A stretch of 64,000 bases of DNA, from NCBI RefSeq assembly GCF_023703085.1, contig NZ_JAMQJY010000002.1:434001-498000 (forward strand), written 5' to 3'. The DNA is from Alkalicoccobacillus plakortidis. Its GTDB lineage: Bacteria > Bacillota > Bacilli > Bacillales > Bacillaceae_D. A program made the translations under genes and the position numbers. Below, piece after piece: positions 9,634-18,651 of the stretch. The notes below the pieces were generated by a model, which did no database searches, was not told where the DNA came from, and was given only the letters and a program-made list of their open reading frames with translations. Positions within the stretch are counted from its first letter, which is position 1. Each line of letters starts with the position of its first letter.

Positions 9634-10712
9634 TCAAGGTGAACGAGTTCAGAGCAGAAGCCGGGACCAAGGGCCGCCATCAATCCCCGATACCCTAAAG
9701 CTTGATCTTCTTCCATAAATTCTTTTAATACATAAAGCACAGTTGGTGAAGACATATTGCCGAACTTTCGGAGTACTTCTCTTGAAACATGTGTTTTTTC
9801 AGAAGAAAAACCTAGTGCTTTCTCATAAGACTCTAATACTTTTTTGCCTCCCGGATGTGCAATAAACGCATCAATTTCAGAAAGCCCTACTCCCTCAGAT
9901 TGAAGAAATTCCTCTACATTTGGCTTTAACCATTTTTCAACAATACCTGGGATACTCCTTGAAAACACTACATGCAATCCAGAATCACGCACGTCCCAAC
10001 CCATGATATCCTCTGATTGCGGCATTAATGTCGATTGACTACCATGATAAGCAGGCGAGGTGTCTTTCACTAAATCATATCGCAACTGACTCAAATCTCC
10101 TCCAATTAATGCGCAAGCAACTCCATCAGCAAACAGTGAAGTTCCGATAAGATTACTTTTAGAGTGATCATTATGCTGAAACGTAAGACTACAAAGCTCC
10201 ACACATACAAGCAGTACATTCTCTTTAGGATGAGCCAGACAATAATCAAATGCTCGACTTAATCCTGCGGCTCCACCCGCACAGCCTAGACCCCAAATCG
10301 GAATCCGTTTGGTGTGCTCATCAAACGAAAGATGGTTCATCATTCGTGCCTCAAGTCCAGGTGTAGCCATACCTGAGCTTGTTACACAAATAATCGCATC
10401 AACTTCATCTACTCCTACACGTCTCTTTAAAAATTGAGTGTTCTGCAGGCAGCCTCGAATGCATTCCACTCCATACTTTACAGCTAACTCAATAAACAAA
10501 TCATTTCTTTCTTTCAGCGTATGTGGCTGATGAAACCATTCCATTGGCGCAGCAAAATAACGCTCATCGATTTGTCCATTGCCAAACACCGTCAACAGTC
10601 TTTCGATATCTTCATAACTCTCACTAAATAACTCCCTTGCAAACTCCATTGTGTCATCCTGATGAAGCTTATGGGGAGGCGCATATGTACTAATCGAGAA
10701 TATGGAAGGCAT
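9612..10712 (-). CDS. bpsA: Type III polyketide synthase BpsA (chalcone synthase family)
   Basis: BpsA extends long-chain acyl-CoA with malonyl-CoA units to triketide and tetraketide alkylpyrones. The 366-residue protein has the expected length and the complete triad: the nucleophile cysteine in WGLGCAGGAAGLSRAF, the histidine in DAFIAHPGGKKVLE and the asparagine in LRKFGNMSSPT. An N-terminal thiolase half and a C-terminal half are both intact. It forms a two-gene operon with bpsB. The start at 10712 (MPSIFSIS) lies after an AGGTGG-type ribosome binding site. Confidence 0.92.
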   Translation of the reverse strand: MPSIFSISTYAPPHKLHQDDTMEFARELFSESYEDIERLLTVFGNGQIDERYFAAPMEWFHQPHTLKERNDLFIELAVKYGVECIRGCLQNTQFLKRRVGVDEVDAIICVTSSGMATPGLEARMMNHLSFDEHTKRIPIWGLGCAGGAAGLSRAFDYCLAHPKENVLLVCVELCSLTFQHNDHSKSNLIGTSLFADGVACALIGGDLSQLRYDLVKDTSPAYHGSQSTLMPQSEDIMGWDVRDSGLHVVFSRSIPGIVEKWLKPNVEEFLQSEGVGLSEIDAFIAHPGGKKVLESYEKALGFSSEKTHVSREVLRKFGNMSSPTVLYVLKEFMEEDQALGYRGLMAALGPGFCSELVHLEWQGAIH

Positions 10713-10839
10713 GACCTAATACCACCTCACAAAGTTAATACCTATAGATTGCTTCACAAAAGGAAAATTATTCATTTAGTTATTGGCAGAATACTCTCAC
10801 TCAAGTAAACTAAAATGTAACTTAGATGAGGTGAAGAAA

Positions 10840-11400
10840 ATGAAGCCAATATTAATTGATTTTCCAGACAGCTTTGAAACAGAACACTTGCTTATCCGTG
10901 CCCCAAAACCAGGTGACGGAGCACAAATGTATGAGGCCGTATGTGACTCAATCAACGAATTAAAACCCTGGTTACCCTTCGCACAATTTGAACAATCAAT
11001 AGAAAACTCAGAAGCAAATATTCGCGAAGCACACGTAAACTTTCTCACCAGAAAAGACCTCCGCTTACTTGTGTTCCTAAAAGAAACTGGCGAGCTTATC
11101 GCTTCATCCGGCTTGCATCGAATTGATTGGGAAGTCCCAAAGGTTGAAATTGGGTATTGGATTCGCACAAATTATAGTGGTAAGGGATATATGACAGAAG
11201 CTGTAAAAGGCATCACCAATTTTGCAGTTAACGAATTAAAGGCGCGCAGAATAGAAATTCGTTGCGACGCTAAAAACCTCAAAAGTCGTGCCGTAGCAGA
11301 ACGTCTCGGTTTTGAGTTAGAAGCCATTTTAAAGCAGGAGAGTAAAGCAATTGATAGTGATGAATTGAGAGATACGTGTGTGTTTGCGAAGGTTAGGTGA
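10840..11400 (+). CDS. GNAT N-acetyltransferase, RimJ/RimL type
   Basis: The 186-residue protein resembles the RimJ/RimL branch that acetylates N-terminal residues of ribosomal or other proteins, or small amines; the substrate cannot be read from the sequence. It has the opening FETEHLLIRAPKPGDG, the acetyl-CoA loop region EIGYWIRTNYSGKGYMTEAV (Q/RxxGxG-like) and NLKSRAVAERLGFELEA near the C-terminus. A longer frame reaches back to 10783, but GATGAGGTGAAGAAA directly precedes the ATG at 10840, so I use that start. It is a single gene with its own terminator. Confidence 0.88.
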   Translation: MKPILIDFPDSFETEHLLIRAPKPGDGAQMYEAVCDSINELKPWLPFAQFEQSIENSEANIREAHVNFLTRKDLRLLVFLKETGELIASSGLHRIDWEVPKVEIGYWIRTNYSGKGYMTEAVKGITNFAVNELKARRIEIRCDAKNLKSRAVAERLGFELEAILKQESKAIDSDELRDTCVFAKVR

Positions 11401-11404
11401 TTAT

Positions 11405-11442
11405 GCAAAAAAGACAGCGCCGAATTAATATCGGCGCTGTTT
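11405..11442. terminator. Bidirectional intrinsic terminator
   Basis: ACAGCGCCGA pairs with TCGGCGCTGT around a short AT loop, with an A run before and TTTT after. It lies between the convergent GNAT gene and tctA and can serve both. Confidence 0.85.
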
Positions 11443-11445
11443 TCC

Positions 11446-12954
11446 TTATAGTGAAAGAGTATTATCCCTCTTCTTCCGTCTTCGATTTTGAAAAGCCGGG
11501 AAGACTAGGGCAAGCAGGGCCAACGCTAACATGCTGACAGTCAGTGGACTTTGGAGAAAAATCATCCAATCACCATTTGAAATAGTGAGCGATTGCCTTA
11601 GGCTTTGTTCCATCATTCCACCAAGTATGAAGGCGAGAATAAATGGTGCTGCAGGGAATGCAAATATTCTCATTAAGTATCCTATCACACCAAATATTAC
11701 GAGCATGTAAAGATCAAATGTACTAAAACTTACTGCATAGACACCAATTAAACTAAAGATAATCACCAATGAAATCAAAAGTGGTTTGGGAACTAAAAGA
11801 ATTTTCGCGAAATATGGGATAAGCGGCAAGTTTAAAATTAATAAAAAGATGTTACCAATGTACATGCTAGCAATGACTCCCCAGAATACGTCTGGTACTT
11901 CTGTCATTAACATTGGACCAGGTTGAACCCCTAATACTAGGAACGCACCTAACATGACTGCCGTTGTACCAGACCCTGGAATACCGAGACTCAAAAGTGG
12001 TACAAAAGCTCCACTAGTTGCTGCGTTATTTGCTGTTTCTGGTGCTGCAAGACCTTTAATCGATCCTTTCCCGAATTCTTCAGGTTTTTTAGCGATTTTT
12101 TTCTCTGTAATATAGGCAATAAAAGAAGAGATAGTAGCTCCAGCACCCGGAAGTACTCCTAGAATAAAACCTAAAAATGATTGTCTAGTAATCGGTCCAC
12201 TCATTTCTTTCCAATCACTTTTAGATAGCTTAAGACTACCTATTTTTTTCATATCATTCATTGTATTCTCTTTTCGGCTTAATATTAAGAAACAGACTTC
12301 CGCAATAGCAAACAAGCCTAATGCAATGACAAGGAAATCGATTCCGTCAAGTAAATTAACACTACCAAATGTGAAGCGGTTAGTACCTGTTTGACCATCA
12401 ATTCCAATCATAATAACCATGAACCCTAAAACGGCAGATATAAGTGCTTTTATCGTTGAACCGTCAGTTAAACTTGAAATTGCAGTTAGACCTAGAAGCA
12501 TAAGCGCAAAGTATTGAGGTGGACCAAAACTAATCGCGACACTCGCTAACATAGGAGCGAACAGCATTAACAAAATAACACTAACCGTTCCTCCAATGAA
12601 GGAACAAAAAGCAGAAATAGCTAATGCTTTCCCAGCTTTTCCTTGCTTAGCCATTGGATACCCATCAAAAGCAGCAGCAACCGTACCGGCAACCCCAGGT
12701 GCGTTTAACAGAATCGAGGACGTGGAACCCCCATACATTGATCCGTAATACACACCTGACATCATAACTAATGCAATTGCTGGATCCATTCCGTACGTAA
12801 TTGGAATCATAATAGCAATTGCACTAATTGGTCCAAGTCCCGGAATCATTCCAATGATAGTTCCGAGTAAAACCCCAATAAAAACAAAGAACAAACCTTC
12901 TATACTAAATGCCACTTGAAATCCTTGCATGATTCCATCGAAAGCCCCCAACAC
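11446..12954 (-). CDS. tctA: Tripartite tricarboxylate transporter large permease TctA
   Basis: TctA is the large membrane subunit of the binding-protein dependent, ion-coupled tricarboxylate (citrate-type) uptake system. The 502-residue protein has about eleven or twelve hydrophobic segments. The hallmark glycine-rich motifs are present: GTIIGMIPGLGPISAIA near residue 30, SSILLNAPGVAGTVAAAFDGYPMAK near 80-105, and GFILGVLPGAGATISSFIAY near 260. A GTG start at 12954 follows GGAGG. It is the last gene of the tctC-tctB-tctA operon. The transported acid could be citrate or another carboxylate. Confidence 0.93.
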   Translation of the reverse strand: MLGAFDGIMQGFQVAFSIEGLFFVFIGVLLGTIIGMIPGLGPISAIAIMIPITYGMDPAIALVMMSGVYYGSMYGGSTSSILLNAPGVAGTVAAAFDGYPMAKQGKAGKALAISAFCSFIGGTVSVILLMLFAPMLASVAISFGPPQYFALMLLGLTAISSLTDGSTIKALISAVLGFMVIMIGIDGQTGTNRFTFGSVNLLDGIDFLVIALGLFAIAEVCFLILSRKENTMNDMKKIGSLKLSKSDWKEMSGPITRQSFLGFILGVLPGAGATISSFIAYITEKKIAKKPEEFGKGSIKGLAAPETANNAATSGAFVPLLSLGIPGSGTTAVMLGAFLVLGVQPGPMLMTEVPDVFWGVIASMYIGNIFLLILNLPLIPYFAKILLVPKPLLISLVIIFSLIGVYAVSFSTFDLYMLVIFGVIGYLMRIFAFPAAPFILAFILGGMMEQSLRQSLTISNGDWMIFLQSPLTVSMLALALLALVFPAFQNRRRKKRDNTLSL

Positions 12955-12986
12955 CCCAACCTCCTGTCTAAATGACTTTTATTGAA

Positions 12987-13448
12987 TTAAAATGGCACAA
13001 TTCCACTTGGTAAACGAATAGAGAGCAATTCATTAAACAAATAATAGACCCCGCCTGAGAACGTTATAGATGTTAAAATGTTTACTAACCAATTTTTAAA
13101 TCCAAGTAGCCTTGAGCATGAAATGATAAACGCAATTGTCATAGGAATGAAGCCTACGATTTCTAACAGCGTTATATAGATAAGGATCAATACAAGAACT
13201 ATAAGTAACATATAAGCTTCTTGCTTAGGGATTGTTCGTTTGGCTTTTTGTTCATCGGTGTCTGTATCCTTACTGAAGTAAAAGATAATAGATAACACAA
13301 GAAGAGTTATACCTAATAACTTAGGCATCATATCTGAATCAACCGGTACAAATGCATACTCAGGTAATTGAAAGCTAAGGTAAATCATAGTGACTGCTAA
13401 TCCAGCAAATATAAGTGCAAGCCTTTGGTTTACAGTCTTTAGCATCAT
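12987..13448 (-). CDS. tctB: Tripartite tricarboxylate transporter small subunit TctB
   Basis: TctB is the poorly conserved small membrane subunit of the TTT family. The 153-residue product has four hydrophobic segments, at about residues 8-26, 43-59, 78-98 and 105-150, with a short cytoplasmic KDTDTDEQKAKRT loop. The identification rests on length, topology and its position between tctC and tctA. AGGAGGGG precedes the tandem ATG codons at 13448. Confidence 0.88.
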   Translation of the reverse strand: MMLKTVNQRLALIFAGLAVTMIYLSFQLPEYAFVPVDSDMMPKLLGITLLVLSIIFYFSKDTDTDEQKAKRTIPKQEAYMLLIVLVLILIYITLLEIVGFIPMTIAFIISCSRLLGFKNWLVNILTSITFSGGVYYLFNELLSIRLPSGIVPF

Positions 13449-13456
13449 AACCCCTC

Positions 13457-14461
13457 CTATTGACCAAGTCCTAAATCGTTTATTAACTCTTCTATTTCTA
13501 GATTTTGTTCATCTAAAAAGCTTTTAAATTCCTCATGTCCCATAAACTCTTCATCCCAACCCATGGATACACGAATCTCATCAAATGCCTCTGACTCACT
13601 GGCTTCTCTAAACAAATCTTCATAATATGAGATTTCCGATTCACTCATGTCTCCAGGACCAAAAATCCCTCTCCATATCACAAATTGAGCATCTATACCT
13701 TGCTCCATGCCAGTAGGTATATTTTCGAGGAAATCTCCTTCTAATCGTTCAGGGGCTGTTGTTGCAAGAATCTTTAACTTTCCGGCTCGAGCCTGTTCTG
13801 CTGCTTCAGACATATCACTTGAAAGGACCTCTACACTTCCATTTAGAACTGCAGTCAAAGCTCCACCTTCTTGATCGGATACATATTTGATCTTCGTAAT
13901 ATCTACACCAGCTGCATCTGCAAATGTCACAAATTGCATATGATCCATACTTCCAGGGGCAGAAGCTCCAATAATTGAGACACTTGCAGGGTCGTCCCTC
14001 ATGTCTTCAAATAACTCATCTAAGGTATCCCACTTCGCATCCTCTCGCACAGCAAATGCCCCATAATCAGCGATTAAATTGGCAAGGGGTGTAAAGTCTT
14101 CGTAACCATATTCGGACTGCCCATTTAAAGGAATGAATAATAATGGTGGTGAGGCAACAAATATATTATGTGGGTCGTTACGATTATTGATATATGCCCA
14201 TCCCACAGCTCCTCCACCACCTGGCTTATTCACCACTCCAAAACTTTGATCTGCCAATCCTTCTTCTTCAATTACCTTGGAAAGCATTCTGGCTGTAGTA
14301 TCCCATCCACCACCTGCTCCTGCTGGTGCAACAAACTCTATTGAACGATCAGGCTTCCAGTCTTCAGAGTCACCTTGCGCACTACTTCCTGTGTCACTGT
14401 TTGAGCATGCAGAAAGAACAATCATGAAAGCTCCGGCTGCTGACCACTTTACTAATTTCAT
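13457..14461 (-). CDS. tctC: Tripartite tricarboxylate transporter substrate-binding lipoprotein TctC
   Basis: TctC binds the carboxylate outside the membrane and delivers it to TctAB. The mature part fits the Bug/TctC family: FVAPAGAGGGWDTTARMLSKVIEE with the ligand-binding glycine loop, then KPGGGGAVGWAY and SIIGASAPGSMDHMQF. The signal peptide ends in a lipobox, VLSAC, so the protein should be lipid-anchored. A longer frame begins at 14500, but GGGGG seven bases before the ATG at 14461 and the MKLVKW start favour the shorter form (334 residues). Its promoter region carries a cre-like palindrome. Confidence 0.93.
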   Translation of the reverse strand: MKLVKWSAAGAFMIVLSACSNSDTGSSAQGDSEDWKPDRSIEFVAPAGAGGGWDTTARMLSKVIEEEGLADQSFGVVNKPGGGGAVGWAYINNRNDPHNIFVASPPLLFIPLNGQSEYGYEDFTPLANLIADYGAFAVREDAKWDTLDELFEDMRDDPASVSIIGASAPGSMDHMQFVTFADAAGVDITKIKYVSDQEGGALTAVLNGSVEVLSSDMSEAAEQARAGKLKILATTAPERLEGDFLENIPTGMEQGIDAQFVIWRGIFGPGDMSESEISYYEDLFREASESEAFDEIRVSMGWDEEFMGHEEFKSFLDEQNLEIEELINDLGLGQ

Positions 14462-14517
14462 TATGAGTCCCCCTTTTTTTGATGAACTTTGGTTTATCAT
14501 AATGAGATTCGGTCACT

Positions 14518-14535
14518 TTGTAACCGTTTACAAAA
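14518..14535. promoter_or_regulatory. Candidate CcpA cre site upstream of tctC
   Basis: The minus strand reads TTGTAAACGGTTACAAA, matching the consensus WTGNAANCGNWNNCA at every defined base. It lies about 57 bases upstream of the tctC start. Repression of tricarboxylate uptake by CcpA is known for citrate transporters of Bacillus; here it is inferred. Confidence 0.7.
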
Positions 14536-14606
14536 TTAATTCTATTAAGAATCTAAGCTGTATTTTGTTCATTTTGTTCACGCAAAAAAAAGACAAGCTT
14601 AGGAAG

Positions 14607-15293
14607 TTAGTGCATCGTCTTCCTAGCTCGTTTATGATAAAGTCTTTCTGGCCTACCTACCAGACCATACTCAAGCTCTGCTCGTGCCTCTTTAATCGTT
14701 ATTAAATACTCAAGATATCTTCTTGAAGTAGTTCGTGACGCTCCTAAACTCTCACTCATTGCATCTGCTGTGATTCCTCCATCAATATTCTTTAATAGAG
14801 CTTTCACCTTATCTAGTGTAATTGGATCAATTCCTTTAGGCAGGCTACTTTCTCTACCATCTGCCTCAGTGTAAGCAAAGAATCGATCTGCATCCTCTTG
14901 GCTAATCTGTTCTTCTGCTTGTAGAAACATATGCCTGCTTCTTGCCTTACTTATTGCGTGCTCAAACCGCTCAAATGTAATGGGTTTAATTAAAAAATCT
15001 GTCACGCCATATTGATATGCCTTTCGAAATACAGCTCTTTCTGTAGTAGCTGTGATTACAATTATCGTTATGTTCGGTTGCACTTTTCTAATAACTGCTA
15101 GAAGCTCTGTTCCCTGTTGATCAGGCATATAGATATCCAAAAGAAGTATATCTGGGGTCTTTTCTTTTAGAAAAGATATGGTCTCTGCAGCCGTTGTTGC
15201 TTTTTCGATTACTTCCACTCCCGCAATCTGACGAATAAACTCTTGATGAATACCCGCTACACGAAAATCATCCTCTGCAATCAGTACCTTCAA
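14607..15293 (-). CDS. Response regulator of the CitB/DctR type for carboxylate uptake
   Basis: The 228-residue regulator has an N-terminal receiver domain (VLIAEDDFRVAGIHQEF; the phosphoacceptor aspartate in DILLLDIYMPDQQG around residue 54; the lysine in DFLIKPITFERFE). Its C-terminal helix-turn-helix (GGITADAMSESLGASRTTSRRYLEYL) is typical of the CitT/DctR/MalR group. Its ATG overlaps the histidine kinase stop by 4 bases. With tctCBA directly downstream, it most likely activates that operon in response to the external acid. The precise ligand is not evident. Confidence 0.9.
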   Translation of the reverse strand: MKVLIAEDDFRVAGIHQEFIRQIAGVEVIEKATTAAETISFLKEKTPDILLLDIYMPDQQGTELLAVIRKVQPNITIIVITATTERAVFRKAYQYGVTDFLIKPITFERFEHAISKARSRHMFLQAEEQISQEDADRFFAYTEADGRESSLPKGIDPITLDKVKALLKNIDGGITADAMSESLGASRTTSRRYLEYLITIKEARAELEYGLVGRPERLYHKRARKTMH

Positions 15294-16885
15294 AGTGAAT
15301 CATCCCCTTTTGGAATATATACAGTAAATACAGCTCCTCCCTGTTTTTGATTATCAAATTCGATGGATCCATTTAGCTCTTTAACGGCTTCTTGAACAAG
15401 GGCCAAACCAATTCCTCTGTTCTTACCATTTTTAGTTGTATAACCTCTCTCAAATAACAAGTTAGCAGAAACTTCAGGTAGTCCTGGGCCGTTATCTGAT
15501 ATTTCTAGAACAACATCTTGACCTATATCCGTAAAAAAGATGTCTATCTTTCTATCAGACTGCCTACTAACAGCATCAAATGAATTCTCAATAAGATTTC
15601 CTATAATCGTAATTAAACTATTCATGTATGATTTTGGCAAAGGATGTTCCAATGAGCTTTCTTTGTTTAAAATGAATGAGATCTTTTTCTCTGAAGCTCG
15701 ATTAATCTTTCCTAATAATATTGCTTGAATAGAAGGATCCTTACATTGCTCATACAAAATTTTTGATTGAAGCTTCTGTGTGTCTGTTTCCTTATGAATG
15801 AACCTAAGTGCTTCGTCTATTTGTCCAATTTGCAACAATCCGGAAACAGTATAAATTCGATTCGTATATTCATGAGCTTGAGCACGTAAATCCTGAGAAT
15901 ACTGCTGTACCTCAGAAAGAGTATTCACCAAATCCTGTACCTGTGAACGGTCTCGAAAACTTGCGACCAAACCGACTGTTTCACCCCTATTTTGTATGGC
16001 TGTGTAGTTAACAATGACTAAACGAGTGCCTAGTAATATCTCTTGGTTATATTCTGAGCTCTGCTCCCTCATGACTTTCTCTAGTGTTTCAATTGGCAGT
16101 AAGCCTTTAATCGATTTCCCAATAATTCTATCATCAAGCTGGAGCCAGTCTTTCGCAGCTTTATTTATAAGAGTAATGGCCTGATTACGATCAATTGCAA
16201 TAATACCTTCCTGTACAGACTCAAGTATGGCGCTTCTTTGCTCATACATTGTAGCAATCTGGACAGGCTCTAGACCCAATGTGTCGCGACGTATACTATT
16301 AGCTAAAATGACACTTGCAACAGCTCCGAATAAAAATACCGTCATTGACCAAAATGCATAGGTTTTAAAATCATGATGAAAAATTGATTGAATTTCCTCT
16401 GTCATATATCCAACTGAGACAACACCAATTATCTGTCCATCATCATCTCTGATTGGAGTTTTCCCACGAAGGGACGGACCAAGTGATCCATCTGCCTTTG
16501 AAATGTAGCTTTCTCCATCTCTTAAGGCTAAATCATTATCTCCTCCTTGCATCTCTTCACCAATCCTATTTGGATCAATATGAGAATACCGAATATTTTT
16601 ACTATTTCCAACAACAATAAATTCAGCCCCAACCTCTTCACGAATTCTTTCTACTATAGGTTGGATCGTCGCTGAAGGATCAGGGTGTTGAAAAGCATCT
16701 CTCACATCTGGTAATATTGCTACGGATTTTGCGATACTTAACGCCAATTCTCCTATTTGTTTTTCAGTCTGTTCCTTCTCAAGTTGATAAGATACAACAG
16801 TAAGAACAAAAATGATTGCGCTTACAATTGTAAGTACATAAGTTAATATTTTTGTCTGCAACTTCAGATTTTGTATAAGTCTCAC
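15290..16885 (-). CDS. Citrate/C4-dicarboxylate-type sensor histidine kinase (CitA/DctS family)
   Basis: This 531-residue membrane kinase has a first transmembrane helix (about 14-34), an extracellular single-Cache/CitA-like sensor domain to about residue 170, a second helix (176-197), a PAS domain (about 215-320) and a kinase core. The phosphoacceptor histidine lies in LRAQAHEYTNRIYTVSGLL, the short HisKA variant of the CitA group. N, G1 and G2 boxes follow: NLIENSFDAV, DNGPGLP and NRGIGLALVQ. The sensor region contains SLRGKTPIRDDDG, typical of carboxylate sensors. A GTG start at 16885 is used; spacing to AAAGGG is short, so the start could be a little off. Confidence 0.9.
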   Translation of the reverse strand: MRLIQNLKLQTKILTYVLTIVSAIIFVLTVVSYQLEKEQTEKQIGELALSIAKSVAILPDVRDAFQHPDPSATIQPIVERIREEVGAEFIVVGNSKNIRYSHIDPNRIGEEMQGGDNDLALRDGESYISKADGSLGPSLRGKTPIRDDDGQIIGVVSVGYMTEEIQSIFHHDFKTYAFWSMTVFLFGAVASVILANSIRRDTLGLEPVQIATMYEQRSAILESVQEGIIAIDRNQAITLINKAAKDWLQLDDRIIGKSIKGLLPIETLEKVMREQSSEYNQEILLGTRLVIVNYTAIQNRGETVGLVASFRDRSQVQDLVNTLSEVQQYSQDLRAQAHEYTNRIYTVSGLLQIGQIDEALRFIHKETDTQKLQSKILYEQCKDPSIQAILLGKINRASEKKISFILNKESSLEHPLPKSYMNSLITIIGNLIENSFDAVSRQSDRKIDIFFTDIGQDVVLEISDNGPGLPEVSANLLFERGYTTKNGKNRGIGLALVQEAVKELNGSIEFDNQKQGGAVFTVYIPKGDDSL

Positions 16886-16969
16886 ATCCCTTTTATTAGG
16901 AATAGTATAAATCTAGAATAACACGCTTCTAATAAAGCGAGTACTCGAAGTAAATTTATTGTTAAAAAA

Positions 16970-17002
16970 AGTCGCCCCCAATGTGGAAGCGACTTTTTTA
17001 TA
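16970..17002 (-). terminator. Intrinsic terminator after pbuG
   Basis: GTCGC and GCGAC form the stem, with A and T runs on the two sides, between pbuG and the sensor kinase gene. It ends pbuG transcription. Confidence 0.75.
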
Positions 17003-17010
17003 GATATGTT

Positions 17011-18312
17011 TTAATGACTCAAAAACGCAAAGTATAGAACAAACACAACAAACAAGAAATACATAATAGGGTGGATCTTCTTTGCATTTCCACTTACAAG
17101 CATTGTGATTGGATATAAGATAAATCCAAGCGCGATTCCGTTTGCGATGCTGTATGTTAATGGCATAGCAACAAATGTTACAAATGCAGGAATGGCAATC
17201 TCCATACGAGTCCAGTCAATAAATCGTAGAGATGAGGCCATCATTACGCCTACAATAATCAGAGCAGCTGCTGTTACGTGACCAGTTACAACAACTAAAA
17301 GAGGTGAAAAGAAAAGAGCAACTAGGAATAACAGTGCAGTTACAACTGCTGTTAGACCCGTACGTCCTCCAACTGCAACACCAGATGTAGATTCAACATA
17401 AGCTGTTGTCGTAGATGTACCAAGTAGGGCTCCAATTGTTCCGCCACTAGCATCTGAGAATAATGCTCTACCTGCTCGAGGTAGTTTATTATCTTTTACA
17501 AATCCAGCTTGGTTTGCCACCGCAAACAGTGTACCAGCAGTATCAAAAAATGTTACAAATAAAAACGTAAGAATAGCAATGGCCATTTGAGCACTAAAAA
17601 TTTCAGAGCTAGAAATATCAAATGCTGCAAAAAGTGTTGGAGACAAACTAGGAACAGCTGCAACCACTCCATCAGGTCGTCCAACTAAACCAAAGATAAT
17701 CCCAACTATTGCGGTTATTGCTAGTCCGTAAAAGACTCCTGCTTTTAATCCCATAACAACAAAAATAGCTGTTAGCACAACCCCAAATACAGCTAATAAT
17801 ACAGGTCCATTCGTTAAATCACCTAAAGCTACAAATGTTGCTGGATCAGCCACAATAATTTCGGCATTCTTTAAACCTATAAATGCAATAAACAGTCCAA
17901 TACCAGCACCTGCCGCATGCTTCAGCTCAGCTGGTATCGCATTAATAATAATTTCTCTAATTTTAAATGCAGTAATAAGAAGGAAAATAATGCTTGAAAT
18001 AAATACAGCAAATAAGGCTGCCTGCCAGCTTAAACCCATTCCTAGTACAACAGTGTAAGCAAAAAACGCATTTAAACCCATACCAGGTGCTACAGCGATT
18101 GGATAATTAGCAACAAGCCCCATAATTAAAGAGCCAATCATAGCTGAGAGTGCCGTTGCCACAAAAACTGCGCTAACGTCCATACCGGCATCGCCTAGTA
18201 TTAGTGGATTAACTCCTAGAATATAAGCCATTGCCAGAAACGTAGTAAGACCAGCAATTGCCTCTCTCTTTATCGTAGTACCTTTTTCCGTCAATCCAAA
18301 AAATCGATCCAT
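17011..18312 (-). CDS. pbuG: Hypoxanthine/guanine permease PbuG (NCS2/AzgA family)
   Basis: PbuG imports hypoxanthine and guanine for salvage. The 433-residue protein has about a dozen membrane segments. The AzgA-subfamily features are clear: MDRFFGLTEKGTTIKREAIAGLTTFLAMAYIL at the start, then APGMGLNAFFAYTVV, FLFVTFFDTAGTLFAVANQAG near 250, and GTSTTTAYVESTSGVAVGGRTGLTAVV near 300. An AGGAGGAGCAGC site precedes the ATG at 18312. The position two genes from guaA matches B. subtilis, where pbuG follows guaA. A guanine riboswitch and terminator lie in its leader. Confidence 0.93.
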   Translation of the reverse strand: MDRFFGLTEKGTTIKREAIAGLTTFLAMAYILGVNPLILGDAGMDVSAVFVATALSAMIGSLIMGLVANYPIAVAPGMGLNAFFAYTVVLGMGLSWQAALFAVFISSIIFLLITAFKIREIIINAIPAELKHAAGAGIGLFIAFIGLKNAEIIVADPATFVALGDLTNGPVLLAVFGVVLTAIFVVMGLKAGVFYGLAITAIVGIIFGLVGRPDGVVAAVPSLSPTLFAAFDISSSEIFSAQMAIAILTFLFVTFFDTAGTLFAVANQAGFVKDNKLPRAGRALFSDASGGTIGALLGTSTTTAYVESTSGVAVGGRTGLTAVVTALLFLVALFFSPLLVVVTGHVTAAALIIVGVMMASSLRFIDWTRMEIAIPAFVTFVAMPLTYSIANGIALGFILYPITMLVSGNAKKIHPIMYFLFVVFVLYFAFLSH

Positions 18313-18340
18313 GCTGCTCCTCCTTGGGGTCTTTCCCCAT

Positions 18341-18372
18341 AAAAATAAACTCCGAGCATTCTGCTCCGAGCG
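18341..18372 (-). terminator. Intrinsic terminator in the pbuG leader
   Basis: On the minus strand CTCGGAGCA and TGCTCGGAG face each other around GAA with one G-G mismatch, followed by GTTTATTTTT. It lies between the purine aptamer and pbuG and is the likely OFF structure of the switch. Confidence 0.75.
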
Positions 18373-18410
18373 ACATACACATTACCATCAAGAATTGTTC
18401 CTTGTGACAG

Positions 18411-18478
18411 TATCGTAGTAAGCTCTTTAAGGCAGCTTGTAGAGACTCGCAGACCATATCTCCGCGAATATACGAAAT
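18411..18478 (-). promoter_or_regulatory. Guanine riboswitch in the pbuG leader
   Basis: In minus-strand order: P1 TCGTA/TACGA; P2 CGCGGA/TCTGCG closing the GATATGG loop; the AGTCTCTAC junction; P3 AAGCT/AGCTT closing GCCTTAAAG; and the ACTACG junction. The L2/L3 kissing-loop sequences and the CUAC core fit the purine aptamer, and the C before TACG indicates guanine or hypoxanthine. Two junction bases differ from the commonest consensus (TCTCTACA for TTTCTACC, and T instead of G before ACTACG), so affinity might differ from that of the purE copy. Confidence 0.9.
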
Positions 18479-18651
18479 CATATGTGGTTGGTTTACGAGA
18501 TTGATTTTAGCAATCATTATCCACTTTGTCAATAAAAACCGAACGATAATCTAATTAAAAGCGCCATCATTCGGAAAAAAAGAATAGATACGTGTATGTG
18601 GATTTACGGATATTAGATGATTTTGAGAGTTAAGTAAGAGGTAGAGAGATT

